Source: Prosopocoilus inquinatus
Taxonomy: Eukaryota > Arthropoda > Insecta > Coleoptera > Lucanidae
Length of the DNA stretch: 64,000 bases
Direction: 5' to 3'
Assembly (NCBI GenBank): GCA_036172665.1
Contig: JAYKNF010000013.1
Location: 248,001-312,000, forward strand
In this document: piece after piece, positions 45,201 to 56,200 of the stretch
Layout: every line of letters begins with the position of its first letter
How positions within the stretch are numbered: position 1 is the stretch's first letter
The notes under the pieces: model-generated
Database searches by the model: none
What the model saw: only the letters and a program-made list of their open reading frames with translations
Told to the model about the DNA's origin: nothing
Position numbers and translations under genes: made by a program

Positions 45201-46493
45201 CGTGGGCTGCTGGAAAAGTTTCTGGAAACGGTATGAGAAAAAACGCATATGAAATTTGGTAAACGGTATCATTGTTTTTCGAAGTATTCGCCTTTGACGT
45301 CAATACACTTTTGCATACGTTCGAACCAATTTCTAAAGCACTTTTCCACTCTAAAGATGGTACCTCATCAACCAGTGTCCGGAATGTTTCAACCGCTGTT
45401 TCAGCCGACGAAAATTGCTCACCACGCATTTTATTTTTGATATTTGAGTACAAAAAGAAATCATTAGGTGATAAATCAGGTGAATATGGACAATGAGTCA
45501 TTAATTCAACATTTTTGTTGGACAAAAAATCAACTGTTTGATGGGCTGAGTGAGAGCTGGCGTTGTCATGATGGAGAATAATTCGTCGATTTCGATTGTT
45601 TCTTCCTATTTGATCGATGACTTCCGACTAAAAAATTGTAGCATACCAATCAGCATTCACGGTTTTTCGATCCTGTAAAGCCACGGTTGCTACATGTCCA
45701 GTTAAACCAAAGAAATAAGCAATAATTTGCTTCGCAGCACTGCGTGAACGGACAACTTTTGTTGGTTTTGGTTAATTTTGAAATACCCAAACGGTAGATT
45801 GTTGTTTACTTTCTGGCTCGTACGAATAGATCCAAATTTCGTCACCAGTAACGATGTTATAAATTAAATTTGAACGACCTCCATTGAATTTATTGAGCAT
45901 TTCTTCGCACCATTTGACACGACCCTGCTTTTGCGCTTCTGTTAAATTGTGTGGGATCCAACGACTGCAAAGCTTTCGTACGTTCAAATGATCATGCAAA
46001 ATCTGGTGTATTGCTTTCATGTCAATGCGTAAGGATGCTTGAATCTCACGGTATGTCACATGTCGATCTCGCTCAAGCATTTCACGCACAGCATCTACAT
46101 TAGTGGCAACAACAGATGTTGATGGACGATCTTCACGAAATTCGTCACTGAGAGAGGTACGTCCACGCTGGAATTCGGCAAACCAATTATAAACACTGCT
46201 CTTTGATGGTGCTTCATCTCCAAACGCCAAATAAAGTTGATCGAGGCATTGTTTCGGCGTTAGACCACATTTGAAATCGTAAAAAATCATGGCACAAAAA
46301 TTTTCACGCGAGATTTCCATGTTTACACAAAGTTACTTTTTCTCAAATACTGTACAAACAAAACTAGTTCACTTGGATAGGAACTGTCAATAGAATTATA
46401 GGCGAAAAATGTCAAATTTTTCAAATATGACAGTTGATAAACGCTAACAATTCTAGACCTCCTAGATTCCAGAAAATTTTCCAGCAGTCCACG
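45201..46493 (-). mobile_element. mariner element (DD34D), 1.29 kb
   Basis: CGTGGGCTGCTGGAAAA (45201) mirrors TTTTCCAGCAGTCCACG (46493), both bordered by TA. Length and organisation are typical of a full mariner. One transposase gene lies on the minus strand. Confidence 0.92.
45269..46320 (-). pseudogene. mariner DD34D transposase, broken
   Basis: ATG 46320 opens a frame with the mariner N-terminus (helix-turn-helix with SKSSVYNWFAEFQRG) and the first catalytic motif VTGDEIWIYSYEPE. TAA at 45774-45772 interrupts next to WVFQN, but the same frame continues (PTKVVRSRSA) to TAG at 45630-45628. It goes on through HHDNASSHSA and YSPDLSPNDFFL, with 34 residues between the last two Asp. A frameshift near 45345 shifts the C-terminus (WFERMQKCIDVKGEYFEK) to another frame, ending at TGA 45269. 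Two nonsense codons plus one frameshift make it dead. Confidence 0.9.
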
Positions 46494-46937
46494 TATTATG
46501 AATTATTATTATTATGTATTTAATATGGACCGACGGTGACGTCACAACAGCGGTCGGAGCGGGCTTACATTGCGGTATAGGGATCCACCAATCCTAAAGT
46601 GTTTCTTTGAAAATAACCATTAAATTAACGCAACCTAAATATGGCGTCGAAGTGTCATTTGCTGTCAAAGATAAGAAGTGGGGTGGTTATGTGTGTTAGT
46701 TGTTTATTTCAGAAATAAGTAAAAAGAGAATCATCATCATTCCAGAAAATTTTCCAGCAGCCCACGTATTGACATTTCATTATCACTTTGGGGTGATTCC
46801 TTAAAATTAAACCACATGTAAGCTCAATAACCAAAAAACCAATTTCAATTTTAATAAACAGATAAAACAGCGACATCTTATGATCGCTTCTTGACCTGAC
46901 ATTGCAGTAGGATAGACAAATTGAAGCGGATTTGCTC
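46494..46937. other. Solo mariner end and unannotated sequence
   Basis: CCAGAAAATTTTCCAGCAGC followed by CCACGTA at 46741-46768 repeats the right end of the adjacent mariner, with no matching left end. It is therefore a truncated second copy. GTGACGTCACAAC near 46538 and the rest show no gene. Confidence 0.6.
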
Positions 46938-46980
46938 CTAATGAGTCCCCCATGCAAGGGCTGAAACAGCTGTACAGAGG
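46938..46980 (+). ncRNA. Hammerhead-like motif, one core change
   Basis: Homologous to the 26.1-kb copy over ~90 bases, including downstream GGCTGCTCGAGGTTTTCACT. Core CTAATGA (46938-46944) has A for the invariant G5. Stem II GTCC/GGGC, GAAAC and the palindrome ACAGCTGT (46966-46973) are kept; stem I no longer pairs cleanly. Probably inactive. Confidence 0.45.
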
Positions 46981-47129
46981 CTGCTCGAGGTTTTCACTGC
47001 AATCAAAAACGATTTGCAACAAAAGTTTTTTCAATTTTAATTTTTAAATATCGGTTTTATTTTCAAAGTAACTTTATTGTTTTTTGTTTCTCCGTCATTA
47101 TGCCACACAAATTTCGAAATTTCAGCTAA

Positions 47130-48020
47130 GAAGAATGCACTCAAGTAGTGGTATAATTAGAATAAGACTGAAAGTATTGTTGAGTAGGAGGAAGACTCGG
47201 TGTGCTCCAAACCTCGATCTGCCGAATGGTATGAAGGTATAGAGAGATTGGTAATTATTCTCGAAGGCCTAGGAAAGGCAGACATATTGCAATAACCCGT
47301 GTTCAGACCATTTTCTGACACTTTTTGCTTTAGAACAGAGGTTCGTTACTAACAAAAATTTCCAATTTGAACTAAGGGAAGTGCATAGGGTTCCAATTAG
47401 CATCAAAACTATTTGATAACGTCTTGAGGAAGCTAATTTGACATGTTATATGTCTGTCCAAGGTCCAGCCTTGTCTACAGAACATCGCACAGATCACTTG
47501 GAATTTGTTAGATTTCATGTGATTTGATTACAGGACGATTCAAGTCGAGTTCTCTTTAGAGACAAATCAAGATTTTGTTTTTACAAGGGAGATAGACGTG
47601 TTCGTGTATACCAACGACCAAATGAGTGGTAGGCTCACTGCAACATTTCAATACCACATTATTTAGCGGAAGCTTTTTTATGGCGTGAGTAGGAATTTCT
47701 TTGGCAGCACGACACGGACGTAGTGATGTTAAATAAAACTTATTGACTTTCGGTACATAACGGACATCCTACAAGATCATGTCGTGCTAAAGTTCAAAAT
47801 TGCTTAGAGGAGATTGAAATACATGCCTTGGTTTATCCAGAAAGAAGTTCAGACCTCAGTCCTATTGAGCAAATCTGGGATACAGTTGGTATGTCTGAAA
47901 GCAGTTAGAGATTATCCGAACCAAGTTAATAACTTGAAAGAGGTGGGGCGTTAGCTTGCGGAAATATGGAAGGAATTGGAACAAAATCACATAATTTCGC
48001 TTATTTTATGTGTAGATCGT
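47130..48020 (+). pseudogene. Tc1-like transposase, heavily decayed
   Basis: Scattered frames give RPRKADILQ, VPISIKTI, LSTEHRTDHLEFVRFH, VLFRDKSRFCFYKGDRRVRVYQRPNE (first catalytic region, ~47549) and IHALVYPERSSDLSPIEQIW (~47820, catalytic Glu). The expected DNxxPH block reads HNGHPT, so the second Asp appears changed to His. Several stops and frameshifts occur. By my count 36 residues separate that position from the Glu, two more than in Tc1. Ends were not identified. Confidence 0.72.
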
Positions 48021-48024
48021 CGAT

Positions 48025-48860
48025 AACAATCAGTTATTCCAAATAGAGATGGAAATACCCGACAATGGTGTCATTTATTCAAAAATTTTGTTAATAAAAT
48101 TTTTCGACTTTTGATTTTATTTGTTTTTATTGTTTATTTTTTACTTGAAAATGAAGATTTTATAACACATTAAACAGTTGTTAGTAAGTTGTTTCAAATC
48201 AACGTCAACCGCTTCAAGTTTTAAATAAATAAAAGGAAAAATCTTTTTTTACTGAGTGGTGTGTTAATTTCTTGGAGCAGTGCAGTAAAATTTTCGAATG
48301 CGTATTGATATTGCAGCGGTTAAATTTTATTTGTTTGGTTTTAGATTGCATTTGTCTGATTTTGAGTTAATTAGGTGTTTAAATAATTCGTTAAAGCATT
48401 ATATCTCTATGCAATCCCTAATGCCTTAGGATTTTCCTTTGAGTATCTTGTCAGTCTTATGTAACTAATTATAATTAATTAATTATTATTATTATTATTG
48501 AAAAAGGAAATAAATTTTTCGAAAGCTGGGTTAACCTTTAAAAGAGTATTACTCCTATCAACTTTTTGACTGCAGCCCAGTTTTCTGGTTTTGGCATTAT
48601 TTCTTTTACTATTGTTTTGCAGTTTCCTTCCCTTGTTTGAAATAAATATTATTATTATTCTAAATTAAATATTCTCTGAAAAGCAAAGAAAAAAAAAGTA
48701 CTATCATAAGTATCGGCAACTTAATTATTTTTAATTTTATCTTATGTGATGAACTGTATTGTTATAATATAGGAGTAATTATTAAAAAATATGTTTTATT
48801 AATATTAAAACTTAACAACTAAACGTTATAGCTTGAATGGCATATATTAATTGTATTTGT
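48025..48860. other. AT-rich spacer
   Basis: Contains short (ATT)n tracts at ~48485 and ~48648. Nothing else supported. Confidence 0.5.
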
Positions 48861-48867
48861 AGCATTA

Positions 48868-49631
48868 CAGAGCTGAGTCGGATACTTGGAAAATGTATCC
48901 GCATATCGGATACAGATACTGGCAATGGGGTCCGGATACCGGATACAAGATACTTTTAGTTGCAAAATGTGTTCTAAATACACGTACTAAATACTTTTTG
49001 CGGATACTGGATACGAATACTTTTTCTATTGAAAACCAGACCCTGAAATAAAACTATAATTTTAATACACTTCAAATCAACTGCCCTTCAATAATAAGGA
49101 AGTGAAGCAATTTATTGATTTAGAACTTAGTGAACTTACAAGGTTTTGCGGATGTATTTTTGTATTTACAATTTTACTTTGTACTAGACACTAGACACCA
49201 ATGGCACCGTCTGGACCTGAACACTTTCAATCAGTTGTTAGTATGTTGACGACTGATGAGAGTTCATTTGATGCAAGATACTATAATGGCTATGTTCGTC
49301 ATGACACTCAGGGCGCCAGAAGTATGAGAGAGAACGACTGCGTGTCAGCGTATGTAAGAATGAGAAAAATTATACCTCGAGTGTCATGTCGAATGCACCC
49401 CTACTAGATACTATCTCGCTCGCCTATAAGGGAAAGATTTTGAGCGAGAATTACGAATTGTATCCATGGAAAGATGAGAAGTATCTGGATACGGATACTT
49501 TAATAATTACCTGGCGGATACGGAGAAGGGATACATTTCTCCCAAAGCATGCGGATACAGTCTTCGGATACATAAACAGTATCCGAATACTGTATCTGGA
49601 TACCGAAGTATCCGGATACTACCCAGCTCTG
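48868..49631. mobile_element. hAT-type non-autonomous element with GGATAC arrays
   Basis: CAGAGCTGAGTCGGATAC (48868) mirrors GGATACTACCCAGCTCTG (49631). The 8-bp target duplication TAGCATTA is perfect (48860-48867 and 49632-49639). GGATAC / GTATCC words are clustered in the first ~150 and last ~180 bases, the usual layout of hAT transposase-binding sites. An 82-codon open frame across the right end has no domain and is a by-product of the repeats. 764 bp, young by its duplication. Confidence 0.9.
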
Positions 49632-49639
49632 TAGCATTA

Positions 49640-50245
49640 GTAGGTGCTTTCTTTCGCTCACAAAAACGTGGTCCAAACGCGTTTAGATGCAAAGACGGAC
49701 GTTCTTTTGCAAACAGATTAATCCCCACTCTCCTTGAAATCTCAGTCCAGAACAGTAATCCTCCTTCCTCTTCGAATCAAAGTATTTTTGTTTCGTCTGG
49801 ACTGAATTTACAGGTGAACTGTCAATCAATAATTCAAATCTGAGGTGTTTTGTGGCAACAACCACGAAATTCAGATTCAAAATATTTGAAACCAGATTTA
49901 AACTTTTAAGCGAAAAAAAGCAGCTAATAACGGGTGGTTTTTAAAAATATTAATTTCAGTTAGCCATGATTTTACAAAGGGTGTTAGCAATTCTGAATAA
50001 AAAACTGAAATTTTGATTTAAGCCGTCAGTTTGTTATTGATTAAAAGAACGAAGAAATTTCTAAAGCTTGTTCTGTAATTGCAGGAAAAAAGAAATTGCT
50101 CATATACGCAAACATTTTTATGAACAAACTATAATTATACAATTATACAAATATTATTCATGTAATAATTAATTTAAAACGTAATAATTAATTATTAAAA
50201 CTGCACAACATATAAAATGCAATCGACAGTCGATTGAGACTTATC
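49640..50245. other. 3' flank of the mucin-like gene, nothing seen
   Basis: AT-rich sequence downstream of the minus-strand gene. No canonical AATAAA on the minus strand was noticed close to the stop codon. Confidence 0.4.
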
Positions 50246-53200
50246 TCAAATTGACAAATGTGAGAGATTTTGATTGTCACATCCAGCATTCTCGGGCCAA
50301 TCACAAACGTACAGCACAGGATTAAAATGTAATTCACTTGGGCAGCTGAAAAGTACTAACTTTCCCCAATCGCATTTGAAGAATTTTGTGCAGTCGGATT
50401 CATGAGGAACATAAACGACGTACTTCCCGTCCACAAATGGGCATTCTCTATTAGTTCCATTACTATCGCTTTCTGTTGTACTTGATGACGATGGAGGTGT
50501 TTGCGGGGAAGTTGACTCCGTGACCGTCGTGTCGGGGTAGATTGAACTCGAGGATATTGTTGACGGTTCAGTGGAAGATGTACGCAGTTTGCATCCTGCA
50601 TCCTCGGGCCAATCGCAAATCTGAAGAACTGGATTGAAATGCAAACCAGCTGAGCAGTTGAAAAGTGTCAGTTCACCCAAGGAGCACTTGTAGAATCTCC
50701 TACAGTCGGTTTCATGTGGTACGAAATCAACATATTCACCGCTTAACAGCACGCATTCACTGTTCGGATCCTCGTCATCGCTTTCCGTTGTTGATGGTTT
50801 TGTTGGAGTTGATCCTTCAATCGATGATGTTTCAAATGACTCAGTTGTCCGCGGTTGTTCTGTTGTTGATTCTTCTACCGTTGTAGCTTCGGATGATACC
50901 GTTGTGTCAGTTAGTTTCGTTTGTTCTGTTGGTTTTGATACTTCTGTAGTAGTGGTTTCAGATATTTCAGTTGCTTTCGCTTCTTCTTCTGTCGTTGACT
51001 TTCTTGTCGTTGTTGCTCCAGACGATGCCGTAGTTTCAGTAAGTTTTGTTGTTTCGGCGTCTTCCGTTGTCCTTGATACTTCTGTAGTGGTGGGTTCAGA
51101 TGCTTCGGTTGCTGTTTCTTCTTCTGTTGTTGAATTCCCTATCGGTGTTGCTTCAGATGATGCCGCTGTCTCAGTAGATTTCGTTGTTTTGGTTTGTTCC
51201 GTTGTCTTTGATTCTTCTGTAATGGTGGGTTCAGATGCTCCTGTTGTTCTCGCTACTTCTTCTGTTGTTGACTTTTCTGTCGTTGTTGCTTCAGACGAGG
51301 CAGTAGCCTCAGTTGGTTTCGTTGCTTCGGTTTGTGCCGTTGACTTTGGTTCTTCTGTAGTGGTGGCTTCAGATGCTTCCGTTGTTATTGTCTCTTCCTC
51401 TGTTGTTGACTGTTCTGTCGTCGTTGCTTCAGAGGATGCCGTTGTATCAGTTCTTGTTGTTTCGGTTTGTTCCGTTGTCATTGATGCTTCTGTAGTGGTG
51501 GGTTCAGATGCGTCCGTTGTTATTGTTTCTTCCTCTGCTGTTGAATTTTCTGTCGTCGTTGCTTCAGAGGATGGCGTTGTATCAGTTCTTGTTGTTTCGG
51601 TTTGTTCCGTTGTCTTTGATTCTTCTGTAGTGGTGGGTTCAGATGCGCCCGTTGTTATTGTTTCTTCCTCTGTTGTTGACTCTTCTGTCGTCGTTGCTTC
51701 AGAGGATGCCGTTGTATCAGCTCTTGTTGTTTCGGTTTGTTCCGTTGTATCAGTTCTTGTTGTTTCGGTTTCTTCCGTTGTCTTTGATTCTTTTGTAGTG
51801 GTGGGTTCAGATGCGTCCGTTGTTATTGTTTCTTCCTCTGTTGTTGACTCTTCTGTCGTCGTTGCTTCAGAGGATGCCGTTGTATCAGCTCTTGTTGTTT
51901 CGGTTTGTTCCGTTGTATCTGGTCTTGTTGTTTCGGTTTCTTCCGTTGTCTTTGATTCTTCTGTAGTGGTGGGTTCAGATGCGTCCGTTGTTATTGTTTC
52001 TTCCTCTGTTGTTGACTCTTCTGTCGTCGTTGCTTCAGAGGATGCCGTTGTATCAGCTCTTGTTGTTTCGGTTTGTTCCGTTGTATCAGTTCTTGTTGTT
52101 TCGGTTTGTTCCGTTGTCTTTGAATCTTCTGTAGTGTTGGGTTCAGATGCGTCCGTTGTTATTGTTTCTTCCTCTGTTCTTGACTTTTCTGTCGTCGTTG
52201 CTTCAGAGGATGCCGTTGTATCAGCTCTTGTTGTTTCGGTTTGTTCCGTTGTATCAGGTCTTGTTGTTTCGGTTAGTTCCGTTGTCTTTGATTCTTCTGT
52301 AGTGGTGGGTTCAGATGCGTCCGTTGTTATTGTTTCTTTCTCTGTTGTTGACTTTTCTGTTGTCGTTGCTTCAGAGGATGCCGTTGTATCAGCTCTTGTT
52401 GTTTCGGTTTGTTCCGTTGTATCAGGTCTTGTTGTTTCGGTTTGTTCCGTTGTCTTTGATTCTTCTGTAGTGTTGGGTTCAGATGCGTCCGTTGTTATTG
52501 TTTCTTCCTCTGTTCTTGACTTTTCTGTCGTCGTTGCTTCAGAGGATGCCGTTGTATCAGCTCTTGTTGTTTCGGTTTGTTCCGTTGTATCAGGTCTTGT
52601 TGTTTCGGTTTCGTCCGTTGTCTTTGATTCTTCTGTAGTGGTGGGTTCAGATGCGTCCGTTGTTATTGTTTCTTCCTCTGTTGTTGACTCTTCTGTCGTC
52701 GTTGCTTCAGAGGATGCCGTTGTATCAGCTCTTGTTGTTTCGGTTTGTTCCGTTGTATCAGTTCTTGTTGTTTCGGTTTGTTCCGTTGTCTTTGATTCTT
52801 CTGTAGTGGTGGGTTCAGATGCGTCCGTTGTTATTGTTTCTTTCTCTATTGTTGAATTTTCTGTCGTCGTTGATTCAGAGGATGCCGTTGTATCAGCTCT
52901 TGTTGTTTCGGTTTGTTCCGTTGTATCAGTTCTTGTTGTTTCGGTTTGTTCCGTTGTCTTTGATTCTTCTGTAGTGATGGGTTCAGATGCGTCCGTTGTT
53001 ATTGTTTCTTTCTCTGTTGTTGACTTCTCTGTCGTCCTTGCTTCAGAGGATGCCGTTGTATCAGCTCTTGTTGTTTCGGTTTGTTCCGTTGTATCAGCTC
53101 TTGTTGTTTCGGTTTGTTCCATTGTCTGTGATTCTTCTGTAGTGGTGGGTTCAGATGCGTCCGTTGTTATTGTTTCTTCCTCTGTTCTTGACTTTTCTGT

Positions 53201-56200
53201 CGTCGTTGCTTCAGAGGATGCCGTTGTATCAGCTCTTGTTGTTTCGGTTTGTTCCGTTGTATCAGTTCTTGTTGTTTCGGTTTGTTCCGTTGTCTTTGAT
53301 TCTTCTGCAGTGGTGGGTTCAGATGCGTCCGTTGTTATTGTTTCTTTCTCTGTTGTTGACTTTTCTGTCGTCGTTGCTTCAGAGGATGCCATTGTATCAG
53401 CTCTTGTTGTTTCGGTTTGTTCCGTTGTCTGTGATTCTTCTGTAGTGGTGGGTTCAGATGCCTCCGTTGTTATTGTTTCTTCCTCTGTTCTTGACTTTTC
53501 TGTCGTCGTTGCTTCAGAGGATGCCGTTGTATCAGCTCTTGTTGTTTCGGTTTGTTCCGTTGTATCAGTTCTTGTTGTTTCGGTTTGTTCCGTTGTCTTT
53601 GATTCTTCTGTAGTGTTGGGTTCAGATGCGTCCGTTGTTATTGTTTCTTCCTCTGTTGTTGACTTTTCTGTCGTCGTTGCTTCAGAGGATACCGTTGTAT
53701 CAGTTCTTGTTGTTTCAGTTTGTTCCGTTGTATCAGTTCTTGTTGTTTCGGTTTGTTCCGTTGTCTTTGATTCTTCTGTAGTGGTGGGTTCAGATGCGTC
53801 CGTTGTTATTGTTTCTTCCTCTGTTCTTGACTTTTCCGTCGTCGTTGCTTCAGAGGATGCCGTTGTATCAGCTCTTGTTGTTTCGGTTTGTTCCGTTGTA
53901 TCAGGTCTTGTTGTTTCGGTTTGTTCCGTTGTCTTTGATTCTTCTGTAGTGGTGGGTTCAGATGCGTCCGTTGTTATTGTTTCTTTCTCTGTTGTTGACT
54001 CTTCTGTCGTCGTTGCTTCAGAGGATGCCGTTGTATCAGCTCTTGTTGTTTCGGTTTGTTCCATTGTATCAGTTCTTGTTGTTTCGGTTTGTTCCGTTGT
54101 CTTTGATTCTTCTGTAGTGGTGGGTTCAGATGCGTCCGTTGTTATTGTTTCTTCCTCTGTTCTTGACTTTTCTGTCGTCGTTGCTTCAGAGGATGCCGTT
54201 GTATCAGTTCTTGTTGTTTCGGATTGTTCCGTTGTATCAGGTCTTGTTGTTTCGGTTTGTTCCGTTGTCTTTGATTCTTCTCTAGTGGTGGGTTCAGATG
54301 CGTCCGTTGTTATTGTTTCTTTCTCTGTTGTTGACTTTTCTGTCGTCGTTGCTTCAGAGGATGCCGTTGTATCAGCTCTTGTTGTTTCGGTTTGTTCCGT
54401 TGTATCAGGTCTTGTTGTTTCGGTTTGTTCCGTTGTCTTTGATTCTTCTGTAGTGGTGGGTTCAGATGCGTCCGTTGTTATTGTTTCTTCCTCTGTTGTT
54501 GACTTATCTGTCGTCGTTGCTTCAGAGGATGCCGTTGTATCAGCTCTTGTTGTTTCGGTTTGTTCCGTTGTATCAGCTCTTGTTGTTTCGGTTTGTTCCG
54601 TTGTCTGTGATTCTTCTGTAGTGGTGGGTCCAGATGCGTCCGTTGTTATTGTTTCTTCCTCTGTTCTTGACTTTTCTGTCGTCGTTGCTTCAGAGGATGC
54701 CGTTGTATCAGCTCTTGTTGTTTCATTTTCTTCCGTTGTCTTTGATTCTTCTGTAGTGGTGGGTTCAGATGCGTCCGTTGTTATTGTTTCTTCCTCTGTT
54801 GTTGACTCTTCTGTCGTCGTTGCTTCAGAGGATGCCGTTGTATCAGCTCTTGTTGTTTCGGTTTGTTCCGTTGTATCAGGTCTTGTTGTTTCGGTTTCTT
54901 CCGTTGTCTTTGATTCTTCTGTAGTGGTGGGTTCAGATGCGTCCGTTGTTATTGTCTCTTCCTCTGTTGTTGACTCTTCTGTCGTCGTTGCTTCAGAGGA
55001 TGCCGTTGTATCAGCTCTTGTTGTTTCGGTTTGTTCCGTTGTATCAGGTCTTGTTGTTTCGGTTTCTTCCGTTGTCTTTGATTCTTCTGTAGTGGTGGGT
55101 TCAGATGCGTCCGTTGTTATTGTTTCTTCCTCTGTTGTTGACTCTTCTGTCGTCGTTGCTTCAGAGGATGCCGTTGTATCAGCTCTTGTTGTTTCGGTTT
55201 GTTCCGTTGTATCAGGTCTTGTTGTTTCGGTTTCTTCCGTTGTCTTTGATTCTTCTGTAGTGGTGGGTTCAGATGCGTCCGTTGTTATTGTTTCTTCCTC
55301 TGTTGTTGACTCTTCTGTCGTCGTTGCTTCAGAGGATGCCGTTGTATCAGCTCTTGTTGTTTCGGTTTGTTCCGTTGTATCAGGTCTTGTTGTTTCGGTT
55401 TCTTCCGTTGTCTTTGATTCTTCTGTAGTGGTGGGTTCAGATGCGTCCGTTGTTATTGTTTCTTCCTCTGTTGTTGACTCTTCTGTCGTCGTTGCTTCAG
55501 AGGATGCCGTTGTATCAGCTCTTGTTGTTTCGGTTTGTTCCGTTGTATCAGGTCTTGTTGTTTCGGTTTCTTCCGTTGTCTTTGATTCTTCTGTAGTGGT
55601 GGGTTCAGATGCGTCCGTTGTTATTGTTTCTTCCTCTGTTGTTGACTCTTCTGTCGTCGTTGCTTCAGAGGATGCCGTTGTATCAGCTCTTGTTGTTTCG
55701 GTTTGTTCCGTTGTATCAGGTCTTGTTGTTTCGGTTTCTTCCGTTGTCTTTGATTCTTCTGTAGTGGTGGGTTCAGATGCGTCCGTTGTTATTGTTTCTT
55801 CCTCTGTTCTTGACTTTTCTGTCGTCGTTGCTTCAGAGGATGCCGTTGTATCAGCTCTTGTTGTTTCGGTTTGTTCCGCTGTATCAGGTCTTGTTGTTTC
55901 GGTTTCTTCCGCTGTCTTTGATTCTTCTGTAGTGGTGGGTTCAGATGCGTCCGTTGTTATTGTTTCTTCCTCTGTTCTTGACTTTTCTGTCGTCGTTGCT
56001 TCAGAGGATGCCGTTGTATCAGCTCTTGTTGTTTCGGTTTGTTCCGCTGTATCAGGTCTTGTTGTTTCGGTTTCTTCCGTTGTCTTTGATTCTTCTGTAG
56101 TGGTGGGTTCAGATGCGTCCGTTGTTATTGTTTCTTCCTCTGTTGTTGACTCTTCTGTCGTCGTTGCTTCAGAGGATGCCGTTGTATCAGCTCTTGTTGT

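Noticed and set aside
49201..49634. 68- and 82-codon frames
   Set aside because: They lie inside the hAT element and, for the second, consist of translated GGATAC repeats.
53155..53445. Plus-strand frame of 96 codons in the mucin array
   Set aside because: Antisense shadow of the repeat; it is Leu-rich only because it mirrors Thr/Glu codons.
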